Positions 45,380-53,517 of a DNA stretch of 64,000 bases are shown piece by piece (position 1 is the stretch's first letter; each line of letters begins with the position of its first letter). The notes beneath the pieces were generated by a model. That model was not told where the DNA came from. It ran no database searches and saw only the letters and a list, made by a program, of their open reading frames with translations. Made by a program: the position numbers and the translations under genes. The stretch comes from Massilia sp. NR 4-1 (lineage in GTDB: Bacteria; Pseudomonadota; Gammaproteobacteria; Burkholderiales; Burkholderiaceae_D). Where the stretch lies: the NCBI RefSeq assembly GCF_001191005.1, contig NZ_CP012201.1, forward strand, positions 5,146,001 to 5,210,000, written 5' to 3'.

Positions 45380-46696
45380 TCAGCGCGCCGCCGGCGCCAC
45401 GCGCCAGATCACATTGCCCACATCGTCGGCCACCAGCAGGGCGCCGGTCTTGTCCTGGGCCACGCCGACCGGGCGGCCATGCGCCTTGCCCTCGCGGCTC
45501 AGGAAGCCGACCAGGAAATCGCGCGGCGGGCCGGCCGGCTTGCCGTTGGCGAAGGGGACGAACACCACCTTGTAGCCGCTGTGCGGCTTGCGGTTCCAGG
45601 AGCCGTGCTGGCCGATGAAGGCGCCGTTCTGGTAGCTGGGCGGGAACAGCTTGCCGTCATAGAAGGCCAGTCCCAGCGAGGCCGTGTGGCCGCCCAGGGC
45701 ATAATCGGGGGCGGTGGCCTTGGCCACCAGGTCGGGGCGCGGCGGCTTGATGCGCTGGTCCACATGCTGGCCGAAATAGCTGTAGGGCCAGCCGTAGAAA
45801 GCGCCGTCGCGCACCGAGGTCAGGTAATCGGGCACCAGATCGTTGCCCAGCTCGTCGCGCTCGTTGACCACGGTCCACAGCACCTTGCTGCCAGGCTCCC
45901 AGGCCATGCCGACCGGATTGCGCAGGCCGGTGGCGAACAGGCGCGATTTGCCGCTGGCCAGTTCCAGCTGCCAGATGGCGGCGCGGCCTTCTTCCTTGTC
46001 CATGCCGTTCTCGCCCACATTGCTGTTGGAGCCGACCGCGATGTAGAGATGCTTGCCGTCCGGGCTGGCCACCACGTTCTTGGTCCAATGGTGGTTGAGC
46101 GGCAGGCCGGGCAGGTCCATCACCTTCACGCCCGCCGCCGCGATCGTGGTCTGGCCCTCCTGGTAGGGGAAGCGCAGCAGGGCGTCGGCGTTCGCCACAT
46201 ACAGATTCTTGTCCACCAGGACCATGCCGAAGGGCGAGTGCAGCCCCTGCAGGAACACGTGGCGGCCGGTGGCGGCGCCGTCCGGCCCCAAGCCGCGCAG
46301 CAGGGTGATGCGGTTGGCCGAGGTGGTGGCCGCGCCCGCCTTCTTCATCTGCTGCTTGATGATGGCGCCCTTGATGCTCTTGCCCTGGTCCTCCTTGGCC
46401 GGCGCATTGCTCTCGGCCACCAGCACGTCGCCATTGGGCAGCACATACACCCAGCGCGGATGGTCGAGTTCGCGCGCATAGGCGGTGACGCCGAAGCCGG
46501 AGGCGGGCACCGGCTTGGCGTCGCCCTGCCAGCGTTCGACCGGCGCCACGTTCACGGTGGGAAGCAGGCTGCGCTCCGGCTCCGGCAGTTGCGGATCGGG
46601 GCCGAAGCCGGGCGGGTATTTGCTGGTTTGCGCCAGCGCCAGCGGGCTGGCGCTGATGGTCAGGCAGAACAGGAGCAGGGCGGTTGCGGGGCGCAT
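45380..46696 (-). CDS. Sorbosone-dehydrogenase-like PQQ-type beta-propeller protein
   Basis: A 438-residue exported protein (signal peptide [23 protein letters not shown]). Six-bladed propeller motifs match the glucose/sorbosone dehydrogenase family: [100 protein letters not shown]. Family members use PQQ to oxidise sugars or aldehydes in the periplasm. The substrate here is unknown, and no pqq genes are in the window. It is 47 bases upstream of gloA on the same strand, so it could share a carbonyl-detoxification theme (inference). Confidence 0.87.
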   Translation of the reverse strand: MRPATALLLFCLTISASPLALAQTSKYPPGFGPDPQLPEPERSLLPTVNVAPVERWQGDAKPVPASGFGVTAYARELDHPRWVYVLPNGDVLVAESNAPAKEDQGKSIKGAIIKQQMKKAGAATTSANRITLLRGLGPDGAATGRHVFLQGLHSPFGMVLVDKNLYVANADALLRFPYQEGQTTIAAAGVKVMDLPGLPLNHHWTKNVVASPDGKHLYIAVGSNSNVGENGMDKEEGRAAIWQLELASGKSRLFATGLRNPVGMAWEPGSKVLWTVVNERDELGNDLVPDYLTSVRDGAFYGWPYSYFGQHVDQRIKPPRPDLVAKATAPDYALGGHTASLGLAFYDGKLFPPSYQNGAFIGQHGSWNRKPHSGYKVVFVPFANGKPAGPPRDFLVGFLSREGKAHGRPVGVAQDKTGALLVADDVGNVIWRVAPAAR

Positions 46697-46705
46697 GGCG
46701 TGTCC

Positions 46706-46978
46706 TTAATCGCGTTTGGTGCCGGGCTGGGGGCGGGCCTGGGCTTCATTGCCGGGCGGCGCCTTCTGCAGGCCGGGCGTGGCGCGGCGGTCGGTATCGA
46801 CCAGACCCTGCTCCACATCCGCCGCGGCCTGGCGGATCACGCTGCGCGGCTTCTGGTGCTGCACGCCTTCGGGCGATTCGTCGCGTTCGTGCGGCAGGCG
46901 CTGGCCGCCGGTGGGGCCGACCGGCGCCTGGGTATTCACCTTGCGGTCCTGGCTGTTGGGTGGTGGTTTGCGGTTCAT
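46706..46978 (-). CDS. Small conserved hydrophilic protein, 90 residues
   Basis: Starts at ATG 46978, with GGGAGG ideally placed upstream. It is highly polar, Pro/Gln/Arg-rich and probably disordered (MNRKPPPNSQDRKVNTQAP). It includes LPHERDESPEGV followed by AAADVEQGLVDTDR, a pattern that recurs in small uncharacterised betaproteobacterial proteins (recalled). No function is known. It ends 9 bases upstream of the sorbosone-dehydrogenase-like gene and is divergent from the DUF3667-like gene. Confidence 0.72.
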   Translation of the reverse strand: MNRKPPPNSQDRKVNTQAPVGPTGGQRLPHERDESPEGVQHQKPRSVIRQAAADVEQGLVDTDRRATPGLQKAPPGNEAQARPQPGTKRD

Positions 46979-47103
46979 GGCGTTCCTCCCTGCAAAAAGC
47001 TTGGCGAAAGGCCATCTTAGCCAAGGCCACGGATCGCAGTCGCCCGCTTGAAGTGTTGCATCCATGCCTAAGGCTAGTGCTTTTTTGGCATGAAGACGGT
47101 AGC

Positions 47104-48051
47104 ATGCTGGTAGGAAATATTTTGCGAAAGATAAGCGTGAACCCTGCTGCCCAGCCTGCACTGCCCCACGACGCCCCCGCCGAATGCCGTAACTGCAATG
47201 CGCAGGTAAGCGGTCACTACTGCCACAACTGTGGCCAGGAAACGCGCCTGCATGCGCCCAGCTTCGGCGAATTCGCCCATGAATTCATCGGCCATTACGT
47301 GGCGCTGGAAGGGCGGCTGTGGGGCAGCATCACGCGCCTGCTGTTCCGTCCCGGCCTGCTGACCAATGAATACCTGCGTGGCCGCCGCAAGCGCTATGTC
47401 GAGCCGCTGCGCCTGTATCTGAGCCTGAGCATCATCTTTTTCGCCGTGCTCAAGTTCTCCAGCTTCGCCGCCGTGAACTTCAACGACGAGGACGAGAAGA
47501 AAGACAGTATCGTGGCGCTGCAAGGCTTGTCCGACGACGAGGTGAAGAAGAGCAAGTCGAACCTCAATATCGGGACGCGCGCCGCCTCGCCCGGGGATGG
47601 CAAGATCCGCGAATACGCGCCCAGCATCGCCGAACGCATCGACCGCTTCGACAAGCTGAGTTCGGAAAAGAAGACCGATGCGCTCAGCGACGGCTTCTAC
47701 AAATATGCCCCCTACGCCGTCTTCCTGATGATGCCGCTGTTCGCCTTCTATCTGAAGGTGCTCTACATCGGCAGCGGCCGGCGCTATGGCGAACACCTGC
47801 TGTTTGCCCTGCACACCAATGCCTTCGCCTTCATCGTGTTCGGCATCCTGACCCTGGTCAGCCAGGACTTCGTGCGCTTCGTGCTGTTTTGCTGGCTGAC
47901 CGGCTACCTGCCCTGGGCCATGCGCCGCGTGTACGGCGGCAGCCGCCGCGCCACCCTGCTGCGCTGGTCCGGCCTGATGCTGCTGCACCTGATTTCACTG
48001 AGTATCGCCATCATGGTAGCGATGATGGCGGGCGCGTCCGCCGCCCATTAA
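47104..48051 (+). CDS. DUF3667-type membrane protein with zinc ribbon
   Basis: A 315-residue protein starting at ATG 47104 (MLVGNILRKISVNP). The N-terminal zinc ribbon CRNCNAQVSGHYCHNCGQE is followed by the conserved HEFIGHYVALEGRLWGSITRLLFRPGLLTNEYLRGRRKRYVEPLRLYL. One membrane helix, a charged linker and about four further C-terminal helices follow (YAPYAVFLMMPLFAFYLKVLYI, NAFAFIVFGILTLV, LMLLHLISLSIAIMVAMM). The family is widespread and uncharacterised. Confidence 0.85.
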   Translation: MLVGNILRKISVNPAAQPALPHDAPAECRNCNAQVSGHYCHNCGQETRLHAPSFGEFAHEFIGHYVALEGRLWGSITRLLFRPGLLTNEYLRGRRKRYVEPLRLYLSLSIIFFAVLKFSSFAAVNFNDEDEKKDSIVALQGLSDDEVKKSKSNLNIGTRAASPGDGKIREYAPSIAERIDRFDKLSSEKKTDALSDGFYKYAPYAVFLMMPLFAFYLKVLYIGSGRRYGEHLLFALHTNAFAFIVFGILTLVSQDFVRFVLFCWLTGYLPWAMRRVYGGSRRATLLRWSGLMLLHLISLSIAIMVAMMAGASAAH

Positions 48052-48073
48052 GCCGTTCCGGGCTGTGGCCGGC

Positions 48074-48451
48074 TCAGCCCTTGGCGGCCGGCTGCCACAG
48101 CTCGACCTTATTGCCGTCCGGGTCGAGGAACCAGCCGAAGCGGCCGTAATCGAAGGTCTGGACATCGCCCACCAGCTCGGCGCCGCCCTCGGCCACCTGG
48201 CGCAGGGCGCCGTCCAGATCGTCCACCAGCAGATTGAACATGAATTCACGCTTGGACGGCGCGAAATACCCGGTATTGGCTTTGAAGGCGCTGAAGACGG
48301 TGCTGCTGCCTTCGGGCATGCTGGATGGCGCGAAGCTTGCGTACTCGCCGCCCTCGACCGGCAGGCCCAGCCAGGTCTGATACCAGCTCATCAGGGCTTG
48401 CGGATCTTTCGATTTGAAAAAGATGCCGCCCACGCCCAGCGCTTTTGCCAT
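48074..48451 (-). CDS. VOC (glyoxalase/bleomycin-resistance) family protein
   Basis: A 125-residue single-domain protein starting at ATG 48451 with AGGAG at a good distance. VOC features: GVGGIFFKSKDPQALMSWYQTWLGLPVEGG, FMFNLLVDDLDGALRQVAEGGAELVGDV, and GRFGWFLDPDGNKVELWQP (ending metal-ligand Glu). Enzyme or binding function is unknown. Its start lies 41 bases from a LexA-type box, so SOS control is possible. Confidence 0.85.
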   Translation of the reverse strand: MAKALGVGGIFFKSKDPQALMSWYQTWLGLPVEGGEYASFAPSSMPEGSSTVFSAFKANTGYFAPSKREFMFNLLVDDLDGALRQVAEGGAELVGDVQTFDYGRFGWFLDPDGNKVELWQPAAKG

Positions 48452-48491
48452 GCCATTCTCCTGTTGTTGTACTGACAGTCTTGCACTGATA

Positions 48492-48511
48492 TACTGTTTG
48501 CATATACAGTG
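48492..48511. promoter_or_regulatory. LexA (SOS) box, nadK-recN / VOC intergenic region
   Basis: TACTGTTTGCATATACAGTG contains CTG (48494-48496), exactly ten bases, then CAG (48507-48509), as in the proteobacterial LexA consensus TACTGT-N8-ACAGTA. It is 109 bases upstream of nadK (followed by the classical SOS gene recN) and 41 bases upstream of the divergent VOC gene. Confidence 0.8.
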
Positions 48512-48619
48512 TTCCCGGCGAGCACGGCATCCCGCAAGTGCGTAGCCATCCGTGGCGGAAGCCTGCATTATGGTTTACTCTGCTGCGTGTTGCTACCCCC
48601 ATATTTTTACGAGATTGAT

Positions 48620-49519
48620 ATGCCCGCCACGCCCGCCAGCTTTAACACCATCGCGCTGGTCGTCAGACCGAATACCGCCGGCATCGAGGAGTCGGTCAGC
48701 AGCCTGCTCGCCTTCCTGCAGGCGTCGGGCCGCCGGGTCGTCTTCGAGCAGGCCACGGCCGAACATCTGGGTCTGCCCGGTATCGCCGTCATGAGCGTGC
48801 AGGAAATCGGCGAACAGGCCGACGCCGCCATCGTCATGGGCGGCGACGGCACCATGCTGGGCTTGGCGCGCCAGCTGGCGCCCTACGCCGTGCCGCTGAT
48901 CGGCATCAACCAGGGCCGCCTCGGTTTCATGACCGATATTCCGCTGGAAGACATGCTGCCCGTGCTGGGCCAGATCCTCAGCGGCAGCTACGAGGCCGAG
49001 CGCCGCACCCTGCTCGAAGGGCGCGTGATGCGCGACGGCGTAGCCATCCACGTCGGCATGGCGGTCAACGACGTGGTGGTTTCGCGCGGCGCGGGCGCCG
49101 GCATGGCCGAGCTGCGTGTCGATGTCGACGAGCATTTCATGTACAACCAGCGTTCCGACGGCCTGATCGTCGCCACGCCCACCGGCTCCACCGCCTATGC
49201 CCTGTCGGCCGGCGGACCGCTGCTGCATCCGACCCTGGGCGGCATCGTCATGGTGCCGATCGCGCCGCATGCGCTGTCCAACCGGCCCATCGTGCTGCCC
49301 GACTCCAGCCAGATCGTCATCGAGATCAAGCGCGGGCGCGACATCACCGTCAATTTCGATATGCAGACCTTCGCCAGCCTGATGCCGCAGGACCGCATCC
49401 ACATCCAGCGCTCGCCGCACGCCATCACCTTCCTGCACCCCGAGCACTGGAGCTACTACAACACCCTGCGCGAAAAACTGCACTGGAACGAATACCCGTC
49501 CACCGACGGCAAAGTTTAA
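48620..49519 (+). CDS. nadK: NAD kinase
   Basis: A 299-residue enzyme that phosphorylates NAD to NADP with ATP or polyphosphate. The start is ATG 48620 ([16 protein letters not shown]); a longer open frame upstream runs over the LexA box and is non-coding. Signature motifs: [16 protein letters not shown] (GGDG), [38 protein letters not shown]. recN follows 17 bases later, so the two genes probably share the upstream LexA-type promoter. Confidence 0.96.
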   Translation: MPATPASFNTIALVVRPNTAGIEESVSSLLAFLQASGRRVVFEQATAEHLGLPGIAVMSVQEIGEQADAAIVMGGDGTMLGLARQLAPYAVPLIGINQGRLGFMTDIPLEDMLPVLGQILSGSYEAERRTLLEGRVMRDGVAIHVGMAVNDVVVSRGAGAGMAELRVDVDEHFMYNQRSDGLIVATPTGSTAYALSAGGPLLHPTLGGIVMVPIAPHALSNRPIVLPDSSQIVIEIKRGRDITVNFDMQTFASLMPQDRIHIQRSPHAITFLHPEHWSYYNTLREKLHWNEYPSTDGKV

Positions 49520-49536
49520 CTATCCTTCTTGAGACC

Positions 49537-51189
49537 ATGCTGCGTACACTGTCCATCCGCGATTTCGTCATTGTCGACACGATTGAACTGGAATTTTCCG
49601 CCGGCTTTGCCGTCTTCACCGGAGAAACAGGGGCCGGCAAATCCATCCTGATCGATGCGCTGACGCTGGCGCTGGGCGGCCGCGGCGACGCCAGCATCGT
49701 GCGCGAAGGCGCGGCCAAGGCCGACATCACGGCCGATTTCACCGTCACGCCGCAGGCGGCCGAATGGCTGGCTGCCAACGAATTCGCGGCCGACGAAGGC
49801 GGCGCCCTGCTGCGCCGCGTGATCGACAATGCCGGCCGCTCGAAAGCCTTCATCAATGGCGTGGCCGCCACCGCCGCCCAGCTGCGCGAACTGGGCGACC
49901 TGCTGGTCGACATCCATGGCCAGCACGCCCACCAGTCCCTGCTGAAAACCGAGGCCCAGCGCGAGCTGCTCGACAACCAGTCCGGCGCCGCACCGAATGT
50001 GCGCGAGGTCGGCGTGGCTTACAAAGCCTGGCGCGCGCTGGCGCGCCAGCTGGAAGAATTCGAAACCAATGCCGCCAATGTGCTGTACGAGCGCGAGCGC
50101 CTGGAATGGCAGGTTGGCGAACTCGACAAGCTGGCCGCCAAGCCCGGCGAATGGGCCGACATCAGCCACGAGCACAGCCGCCTGTCGCACGCCGCCAGCC
50201 TGCTCGAAGGCGCGCAGGAAGCGCTGGCCGTGATTTCCGAATCGGACGAGCAGCCCATCGTGTCCCAGCTCTCGGCCCTGAACCAGAAGCTGGGCAAGCT
50301 GGTGGCCGTCGACGGCGAATTGCAGCCGGTGGTCGACCTGATCGAATCGGCGCGCATCCAGCTGCAGGAAGCCGTCTACGCCCTGAACACCTATCTCGAC
50401 CGCGTCGAACTCGATCCCGACCGCCTGCGCGCCGTCGATGCCCGCATGGAAGCGCTGCATTCGACCGCGCGCAAATTCCGCGTCGCACCCGAAGAGCTGC
50501 CGGAAGAACATGCCAAGCTCACGGCCAAACTCGGCCAACTGGCCGACGCCAGCGATATCGACGGCCTGCGCCAGCAGGAAGAAAAGCTCAAAGCCGTCTA
50601 CCTGGACGCTGCCGCCCAGCTCACGCAAACGCGCAGCGTGGCCGCGCGCCAGCTGGGCGAAGCCGTGACCAAGGCCATGCAGGAGCTGAACATGACCGGC
50701 GGCCGCTTCGAAATCGCCCTGCATCCTGGCGAGCCGGGCGCCAAAGGCGTGGAGCAAGTCGAATTCATGGTGGCCGGCCATGCCGGTGTGGCCGCCCGGC
50801 CGCTGGCCAAAGTCGCCTCCGGCGGCGAGCTGGCCCGCATCTCGCTGGCCATTTCCGTGATCACCTCCAAAGCCACCACCACCCCGACCCTGATCTTCGA
50901 CGAAGTCGACAGCGGCATCGGCGGCGGCGTGGCCGAAGTGGTGGGCCGCCTGCTCAAAAAGCTCGGGCAAGAGCGCCAAGTCCTGTGCGTCACCCACCTG
51001 CCGCAGGTGGCCAGCCAGGCCAACCAGCACTTCCAGGTCGCCAAGAGCACGCTCGACAACGGCAAGACCGCCTCCCGCATCGATGTGCTGGACGCCACCG
51101 CCCGCGTGGAAGAAGTCGCGCGCATGCTCGGCGGCCTCGAAATCACCGCCACCACCCGCCAGCACGCCCGCGAACTGCTCGCCTCTTGA
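49537..51189 (+). CDS. recN: DNA repair protein RecN
   Basis: A 550-residue SMC-like ATPase used in double-strand-break repair. Walker A is GETGAGKSILIDALTLALGGRGD. The central coiled coil spans ~150-380, and the C-terminal ATPase half has VASGGELARISLAISVI (signature) and TLIFDEVDSGIGGGVAEVVG (Walker B). IHGQHAHQSLL is typical of RecN. Its length matches the family. It lies behind nadK and, through it, the LexA box. Confidence 0.96.
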   Translation: MLRTLSIRDFVIVDTIELEFSAGFAVFTGETGAGKSILIDALTLALGGRGDASIVREGAAKADITADFTVTPQAAEWLAANEFAADEGGALLRRVIDNAGRSKAFINGVAATAAQLRELGDLLVDIHGQHAHQSLLKTEAQRELLDNQSGAAPNVREVGVAYKAWRALARQLEEFETNAANVLYERERLEWQVGELDKLAAKPGEWADISHEHSRLSHAASLLEGAQEALAVISESDEQPIVSQLSALNQKLGKLVAVDGELQPVVDLIESARIQLQEAVYALNTYLDRVELDPDRLRAVDARMEALHSTARKFRVAPEELPEEHAKLTAKLGQLADASDIDGLRQQEEKLKAVYLDAAAQLTQTRSVAARQLGEAVTKAMQELNMTGGRFEIALHPGEPGAKGVEQVEFMVAGHAGVAARPLAKVASGGELARISLAISVITSKATTTPTLIFDEVDSGIGGGVAEVVGRLLKKLGQERQVLCVTHLPQVASQANQHFQVAKSTLDNGKTASRIDVLDATARVEEVARMLGGLEITATTRQHARELLAS

Positions 51190-51209
51190 CCTGCCTCAAC
51201 GAGTGTCCA

Positions 51210-51327
51210 CCCTGGTGTCAGGCGGGGCCGCCGAGGCACTGGAGTCGGACATTCTTTGATCTAGCGCAAAAAATGCCCGGCCTGGGTGCCTGATACCAGG
51301 GTGGGACATTGTTTGATTTGGCGCAAA
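51210..51327. repeat. Composite intergenic repeat upstream of hemH
   Basis: Two structures interleave here. CCCTGGTGTCAGGC (51210-51223) pairs with GCCTGATACCAGGG (51288-51301) as a 14-base inverted repeat with one mismatch. A ~25-base motif (GGACATT, TTTGAT, then GCGCAAA) occurs as direct copies at 51246-51270 and 51303-51327, and again with changes at 16687-16711. This looks like a dispersed non-coding repeat family. I see no open reading frame in it. Confidence 0.7.
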
Positions 51328-51383
51328 CGGTGGGGTGGGGCACTATAATGGCGGGCTTTCCTGGACTTTCTTCGACGGGGTTT

Positions 51384-52493
51384 ATGTCTTTCGCTAAAGA
51401 GCCACCTTTTGCCCACGGCAGCACTTCTCGCAGCGCTATCGTTCTCGTCAATCTCGGGACGCCGGATGCGCCGACCAGGGGCGCGCTGCGCCGCTATCTG
51501 CGCGAGTTTTTGTGGGATCCGCGCGTGGTGGAGATTCCGCGCGCACTCTGGTGGCTGATCCTGAACGGGGCGATCCTGCCTTTCCGTTCGGGCCAGTCGG
51601 CGCACAAGTATGCGTCGATCTGGACGCGCGAGGGTTCGCCGCTGAAAGTCCATACCCAGGCCCAGGCGCGTCTTTTAAAAGAGGCGCTCGCCGAACGCGG
51701 CCACAGCGAGCTGACGGTGGCCATGGCCATGCGCTACGGCTCGCCTGCGCTGCCCGAGGTGCTGGCCAAGCTCAAGGCCGAGGGCTGCGAGCGCATCGCC
51801 ATCCTGCCGGCCTATCCGCAGTATTCGGGCACGACCACGGCCTCCATCTATGACGCGGTGTTTGCCCACTATAAGCACATCCGCAACGTGCCGGAACTGC
51901 GCCTGGTGCGCAATTATCACGAGCATGAAGGCTATATCGGCGCCCTGGCCGAATCGGTCGAGGCGCATTGGGAGCAGCATGGCCGCCCCGACAAGCTGGT
52001 GATGAGCTTCCACGGCCTGCCCAAGCGCACCCTGCTGCTGGGCGACCCCTACCATTGCGAGTGCATGAAGACGGCGCGCCTGCTGGCCGCCCGCCTCAAG
52101 CTGGGCGCCGACGATTACGTGGTCACTTTCCAGTCCCGTTTCGGCAAGGCCGAGTGGCTGCAGCCGTATACGGCGCCGACGGTGCAGGCGCTGGCGCGCC
52201 AGGGCGCGCGCCGCCTTGATGTGATCTGTCCCGGCTTCACCAGCGATTGCCTGGAAACGCTGGAAGAGATCGCCATGGAGGTGCGCGCCGACTTCGAGGC
52301 GGCCGGCGGCCAGGAATTCCACTACATCCCCTGCCTGAACGAAGCGCCGGCCTGGATTGCCGCCCTGGCCGAAATTGCCGAGCAGCACATTATCGGCTGG
52401 CCGACGATGCAGACGGCGGCCCAGCGCGAGCTGCACAAAAAAGCGGCGGAAGCCTCGCGCGCCGCCGCCCTGCAACTGGGCGCCGAGGCCTGA
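51384..52493 (+). CDS. hemH: Ferrochelatase
   Basis: A 369-residue enzyme that inserts Fe2+ into protoporphyrin IX, the last step of heme synthesis. The start is ATG 51384 (MSFAKEPPFAHGSTSR). Family motifs: AIVLVNLGTPDAPT, PQYSGTTTASIYDAV, LVMSFHGLPKR (catalytic His), VVTFQSRFGKAEWLQPYT and FTSDCLETLEEI. The upstream in-frame extension to 51309 lies in the repeat region and is not coding. It is separate from the heme uptake operon at 34-39 kb. Confidence 0.95.
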   Translation: MSFAKEPPFAHGSTSRSAIVLVNLGTPDAPTRGALRRYLREFLWDPRVVEIPRALWWLILNGAILPFRSGQSAHKYASIWTREGSPLKVHTQAQARLLKEALAERGHSELTVAMAMRYGSPALPEVLAKLKAEGCERIAILPAYPQYSGTTTASIYDAVFAHYKHIRNVPELRLVRNYHEHEGYIGALAESVEAHWEQHGRPDKLVMSFHGLPKRTLLLGDPYHCECMKTARLLAARLKLGADDYVVTFQSRFGKAEWLQPYTAPTVQALARQGARRLDVICPGFTSDCLETLEEIAMEVRADFEAAGGQEFHYIPCLNEAPAWIAALAEIAEQHIIGWPTMQTAAQRELHKKAAEASRAAALQLGAEA

Positions 52494-52602
52494 CAGCGGG
52501 CCGCCGACGTCCCTGGCACCGGGCGCCGCCGGGGCGCCGGGCGTAATGCCGGGCGTAATCAGCACTTGCCGGTGACGAGTGCCAGCCTGTTACAATACCC
52601 GG

Positions 52603-52689
52603 TCAGGGTAACAGTTCGGTATAGCAGATCCACGCCGTCGCCAGCACGATGTAGGCGAGCAGGGTGACTGTGACGAGGGACAGTTTCAT
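52603..52689 (-). CDS. Possible 28-residue single-helix membrane protein
   Basis: A short frame reads MKLSLVTVTLLAYIVLATAW then ICYTELLP and stop: one hydrophobic helix with a short polar tail. GGAAA lies about five bases before the ATG. It sits in the 392-base hemH-grpE gap (52494-52885). The rest of that gap holds GC-rich inverted sequences after hemH and the sigma-32 promoter, and nothing else I can support. Size and hydrophobicity fit a bacterial small membrane protein, but chance is possible. No function can be given. Confidence 0.42.
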   Translation of the reverse strand: MKLSLVTVTLLAYIVLATAWICYTELLP

Positions 52690-52800
52690 GGCGGTTTCCA
52701 GAGCGCGGTTCAGTTTTCATCTTAGCCGCTGCGGGCCAAAAACCTATGTCGGGAATGTTGCGAAATTGTAAATTCTTCGTTACATCCGCTCCCGCTGGCT

Positions 52801-52828
52801 CTTGAAAACCAGCGTAGGGTCCCCATTT
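52801..52828 (+). promoter_or_regulatory. Sigma-32 heat-shock promoter for grpE
   Basis: CTTGAA (52801-52806), 14 bases, then CCCCATTT (52821-52828) matches the sigma-32 consensus CTTGAA-N13-15-CCCCATnT exactly. It is 58 bases upstream of grpE. Confidence 0.9.
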
Positions 52829-52885
52829 CCCGCCCAGTGGTATCCGGACAAAAAACTAACATTCACGATAGTAGGAGTCTTTTAG

Positions 52886-53431
52886 ATGCAAGATCAGGAA
52901 AATCAGGCCGTGCCTAATCAAGAGGCGGAGCCGGTGCAGGCCCAGCCGGCGGCACCAGCTGAACCTGCCGTTCCAAGTCTGGAAGAGCAACTGGCCAGTG
53001 CCGAAGCGCGCATCGCCGAGATGCAGGACGCCTTCATGCGCGCCAAGGCCGAGGCCGACAATATCCGCCGCCGCGCCCAGGAAGATGTGGCGAAAGCGCA
53101 TAAATTCGCCGTTGAAAGCTTTGCCGAAGCCATGGTGCCGGTCAAGGACAGCCTGGAAATGGCCCTGAAAGTCGAGGCGCCGACCCTGGAATCGCTGAAA
53201 GAAGGCGTGGAAATGACGCTGAAACAGCTCAATTCCGCCTTCGAAAAGAACCGTTTGATCGAAATCATGCCGGCCCAGGGCGAAAAACTCGACCCGAACC
53301 GCCACCAGGCCGTGGCCGTCGTGCCGGCCGATCAGGAAGCCAATACCGTTGTTGCTGTATTGCAAAAAGGTTATATGATTGCCGACCGCTTGCTGCGTCC
53401 GGCCATCGTCACGGCCGCTCAGCCGAAATAA
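52886..53431 (+). CDS. grpE: Nucleotide exchange factor GrpE
   Basis: A 181-residue co-chaperone that releases ADP from DnaK. The N-terminal ~50 residues are acidic and Pro/Ala-rich, followed by a long helical segment ([41 protein letters not shown]) and the beta domain ([39 protein letters not shown]), all typical. It leads the grpE-dnaK-dnaJ cluster behind a perfect sigma-32 promoter. Confidence 0.97.
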   Translation: MQDQENQAVPNQEAEPVQAQPAAPAEPAVPSLEEQLASAEARIAEMQDAFMRAKAEADNIRRRAQEDVAKAHKFAVESFAEAMVPVKDSLEMALKVEAPTLESLKEGVEMTLKQLNSAFEKNRLIEIMPAQGEKLDPNRHQAVAVVPADQEANTVVAVLQKGYMIADRLLRPAIVTAAQPK

Positions 53432-53448
53432 TGCCGCTTGTTTGAGCA

Positions 53449-53477
53449 CTTGAAAACGATACAGCGTTTCCACATAT
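53449..53477 (+). promoter_or_regulatory. Second sigma-32-like promoter, before dnaK
   Basis: CTTGAA (53449-53454), 15 bases, then CCACATAT (53470-53477), which matches CCCCATnT at seven of eight positions. It is 40 bases upstream of dnaK and would add heat-induced transcription independent of grpE. Confidence 0.65.
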
Positions 53478-53517
53478 AAGAACTATCTGAAACTTTAGTA
53501 AATAGGAAGAATAAATC

